Part shown: positions 62,019 through 64,000 of the stretch, one piece after another
Position numbering within the stretch: the stretch's first letter is position 1
Layout of the letters: the number at the start of each line of letters is the position of its first letter
Origin: Tsuneonella flava
GTDB lineage: Bacteria > Pseudomonadota > Alphaproteobacteria > Sphingomonadales > Sphingomonadaceae
Assembly (NCBI RefSeq): GCF_002870965.1
Contig: NZ_PHSO01000005.1
Coordinates: 372,001-436,000 of the forward strand
DNA: 64,000 nt
Reading direction: 5' to 3'
Notes under the pieces: model-generated
What the model was told of the DNA's origin: nothing
Database searches by the model: none
The model's input: only the letters and a program-made list of their open reading frames with translations
Made by a program: the position numbers and the translations under genes

Positions 62019-62696
62019 TCACTTCGGAATTTGCCAGCGCACAGAGCTGGACCAGCTGCTGGCGACTTCATCGCCGTTACCGTCAGTCGCCGGCTTGAAG
62101 CGGGCGCGACGTGTAATCAACGAACATGTCGTATTGTCGAGATCCGAGCTGCCGCTCGAACGGGTTACAGTACAACTGGTTACCCGACCATTCGCGCCCA
62201 CCTGAACGGTAAAGCCTGTGGTTCCTTCGCGTTCCTCACGCAGTGCGCGTGACGGATAGTCGTTGGAGTTGGCCCACGAACCAGGGTTGCCACGCGGACT
62301 TGGCGGCTTGGGCTGGAACTTCGGCGGCGGCGGTGCCGGCGGTGGGGGCGGGGCCACAGGAGCAGGCGGCGGTACGCGCAGCACCGGCGGTGCGGGCGGC
62401 GGAATCGTCGGCTGCGTCTGGATCGGCGGCGGTGCCGGCGCAATATTGATCGGCGGCGGCGGCGCGACAACCGGGGGCGGTGTCGTGTCGGGCTGCTTCT
62501 CAGGCGGCGGCGGCGGTGGTTTCTTTTCGGGCTCCGGCTCTTTGATATCGACTGTGGTTACACGTTCGATCGCCTTCTTGACTGCCGAATAGGCAAGTCC
62601 GGTGACGAGCGCATAACCGAGGGCGATATGGATGAGCGCAACGATGACAATAGCGACAATCTTGCTGCCGCTCATCTGTTGGTCTGCGTAGGCCAT
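62019..62696 (-). CDS. tonB: Energy transducer TonB
   Basis: A 225-residue TonB. An N-terminal membrane helix (KIVAIVIVALIHIALGYALV) with the conserved His carries a proline-rich spanner (about residues 55-130; PPPP runs) and a C-terminal domain with WANSNDYPSRAL, VGANGRVTSCTVTRSSGSSD and RARFKPA. It couples the inner-membrane proton gradient to TonB-dependent outer-membrane receptors. It heads the tonB-exbB-exbD-exbD operon. The two secreted proteins at 13.4-15.4 kb share its C-terminal domain. Confidence 0.96.
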   Translation of the reverse strand: MAYADQQMSGSKIVAIVIVALIHIALGYALVTGLAYSAVKKAIERVTTVDIKEPEPEKKPPPPPPEKQPDTTPPPVVAPPPPINIAPAPPPIQTQPTIPPPAPPVLRVPPPAPVAPPPPPAPPPPKFQPKPPSPRGNPGSWANSNDYPSRALREEREGTTGFTVQVGANGRVTSCTVTRSSGSSDLDNTTCSLITRRARFKPATDGNGDEVASSWSSSVRWQIPK

Positions 62697-63032
62697 TCAG
62701 TCGCATCACTCCATCGTCTCACGCCGGGCGAGGCCCGGCAAACAAACTTCGAGGACGCGAGCTTATGCCACGCCTCGACGCAATCATTGCTGTCCACCCT
62801 GCGTTCCACCGGATTAGGTGGAACTTAACGTCCACCGGACCCCCGATGATCCAGTCTGGACGTCCGGGACATTATGGTTTTCCTCTCCCGGTTCGAGCGA
62901 ACTCTTAACGGGCTCATTCGCACCGCGCAAACCCTTTATCGGTTCACCGTGAATTCAGAGCCTGTCGTCTGCAACGGATAAAGCGCGATCCGGTTTCCAT
63001 ACCCAACTGGAGTCGCTATCGCGGAGAACGTT
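62697..63032. other. Divergent intergenic region upstream of tonB
   Basis: A 336-base gap between tonB (minus) and a secreted hypothetical gene (plus). It should contain the tonB promoter and control sites, but I see no clear Fur-like dyad or consensus promoter. No gene is readable. The GGAG at about 63022 is the ribosome site for the gene at 63033. Confidence 0.45.
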
Positions 63033-63908
63033 ATGATTAAGACCATCCCCTTTCGCCGCCGGGCCATCGGCACTGCTGTTGCACTCGCAATTCTCCCTTT
63101 TTCAGGAGGGATTTCTGCGCCTCTTGCGGCGGCGGAACCGGTTTCATCGACGGCATCCCGGCTAACGTATGCGGACCTGGCGGATCTGGCCGATGCGGCC
63201 AATGCAGTGGTCCATGTAAAGGTGACCAGTCAGGCTACCGTATCGCCTGAAAGGGCACCCAATGTCGTGCCCGGAATGGTGCGAATCTATGTCGAGGCAG
63301 CGACGGTGGCGCTGGTTTCGGGCTCGGCGCCGGTGGGCGAATCGCTGCGATATCTGGTCGATCTCCCGCTCGATTCGCGCGGGAAGGCTCCCAAGTTGAA
63401 GAAACAGGATTTCCTCCTGTTCGCCCGCGCCGTTCCCGGCAAACCGGGTGAACTGCAACTTGTGGGGTCGGGGGCGCAACAGCCATGGACGCCGGAACTG
63501 GAGCAGCGCGTGCGCCCCATTCTGACGGCGATGCTGTCGCCCGACGCGCCGCCGCATATCACCGGTGTGCGCGATGCGCTGGCGGTGCCCGGCACGCTGG
63601 CGGGTGAATCGGAAACGCAGATGTTCCTTTCGACCAGAAGCGGCGATCCGGTGTCGATTTCGGTCGTGCGCCGCCCCGGCATGGATCCGGTGTGGGGCGT
63701 ATCGTTTTCCGAAATCGTCGATCAGGCAGCGCGCCCGCCCGCGCGGGATTCTTTAGAATGGTACAGGCTTGCCTGTTTCCTGCCCGCGCAATTGCCGGCC
63801 AAGGCGAACCTGTCCCGCGATTCTGCGTCGCGGGCACTTGCCGAAGACGATTATGCCTATGTGATGCAGCAACTCGGCCCCTGCACCCGCACCCTTTCCC
63901 GGCAATAG
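63033..63908 (+). CDS. Secreted hypothetical protein
   Basis: A 291-residue protein with an arginine-rich start and signal peptide (IPFRRRAIGTAVALAILPFS, cleavage near LAAAE). I do not recognise the family. The mature part begins TASRLTYADLADLADAANAV with a repeated DLAD pattern, then VHVKVTSQATVSPERAPNVV and beta-rich segments (VRIYVEAATVALVSGSAPVG; FLLFARAVPGKPGELQLVGS). The end EDDYAYVMQQLGPCTRTLSR carries one of two cysteines, the other in LACFLPAQ, so a disulfide is possible. It probably acts in the periplasm. Confidence 0.8.
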   Translation: MIKTIPFRRRAIGTAVALAILPFSGGISAPLAAAEPVSSTASRLTYADLADLADAANAVVHVKVTSQATVSPERAPNVVPGMVRIYVEAATVALVSGSAPVGESLRYLVDLPLDSRGKAPKLKKQDFLLFARAVPGKPGELQLVGSGAQQPWTPELEQRVRPILTAMLSPDAPPHITGVRDALAVPGTLAGESETQMFLSTRSGDPVSISVVRRPGMDPVWGVSFSEIVDQAARPPARDSLEWYRLACFLPAQLPAKANLSRDSASRALAEDDYAYVMQQLGPCTRTLSRQ

Positions 63909-63986
63909 TATCTCTATCTTTGCCAGCGCCGCGCCGCTCGCCTAGGGGGGGGCAGCGCGACTTTGGTGAAGGGAGTTTTACATATC

Positions 63987-64000
63987 ATGGCCGAACCGTT
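63987..64000 (+). CDS. Start of a gene cut by the window edge
   Basis: An ATG at 63987 (reading MAEP) has GAAGGGAG about 10 bases upstream, a good ribosome site. Only four codons are visible, so nothing can be said of the product. Confidence 0.35.

Noticed and set aside
1-64000. CRISPR array, prophage, insertion sequence or defence island
   Set aside because: No spaced direct repeats, transposase, integrase or known defence gene cluster was found anywhere in the window.

Overview
The window looks like chromosomal DNA of a GC-rich alphaproteobacterium of the order Sphingomonadales, most likely an Erythrobacteraceae-type genus. This rests on protein character: a MipZ division ATPase, DUF3035, DUF2059 and DUF445 proteins, a Sphingomonadales-style PetABC bc1 complex, and a TonB-ExbB-ExbD-ExbD cluster. 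The taxonomic call is inference; there is no rRNA here. Coding density is high and genes are packed in overlapping ATGA/GTGA arrangements. I see no transposase, integrase, prophage or CRISPR array.

Layout. 1-4.3 kb: a lipoprotein amidohydrolase (cut by the window edge), a proton-coupled peptide transporter, a YtrA-type GntR regulator, the IHF beta subunit and tRNA-Leu. 4.9-11.3 kb: an RND efflux adaptor and permease followed by overlapping DUF445 and GNAT genes; the permease carries an extra membrane insert. 11.5-15.4 kb: an SDR enzyme, a DUF2804 protein and two tandem secreted proteins with a TonB-like C-terminal domain. 15.4-19.8 kb: etfBA, a GFA-family protein, sucC and a CysQ/IMPase-like phosphatase. 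20.2-22.4 kb: an OmpA-type lipoprotein and a CNNM/CBS protein.

22.8-32.6 kb (minus strand) is one ten-gene head-to-tail run: gpmA, purE, purK, folA, dipeptidase, ribF, a GDPD-like protein, ileS, lspA and a DUF3035 lipoprotein. It joins glycolysis, purine, folate and flavin supply with isoleucine charging and lipoprotein processing. 32.7-40.6 kb: two very small proteins, tRNA-Thr, an unrecognised membrane protein, a small GNAT protein, threonine aldolase with a DMT exporter, an epimerase-like protein, pepN and pgeF. 40.8-46.8 kb: petABC with a clear terminator, apt, a CPA1-type antiporter and an OmpA lipoprotein. 46.9-49.3 kb: tRNA-Gly, a truncated cobU remnant and bioD-bioA. 49.3-57.1 kb: a HerA-like ATPase, an M28 peptidase, panC, then mipZ, a membrane J-domain protein, a phosphohexomutase and a DUF2059 protein. 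57.4-64 kb: an Lhr-type helicase, the tonB-exbB-exbD-exbD operon, a secreted hypothetical protein and the first codons of a further gene.

The least explained material is mostly non-coding. At 57.20-57.33 kb a promoter overlapped by a dyad drives a roughly 100-nt unit ending in a strong intrinsic terminator, which looks like an undescribed small RNA or leader. At 20.05-20.25 kb an AT-rich island carries three hairpins in series. At 15.36-15.40 kb a terminator hairpin after etfA also contains the Shine-Dalgarno of the next gene. Among proteins, the secreted TonB-domain pair, the RND permease insert and the decayed cobU fragment deserve a second look.
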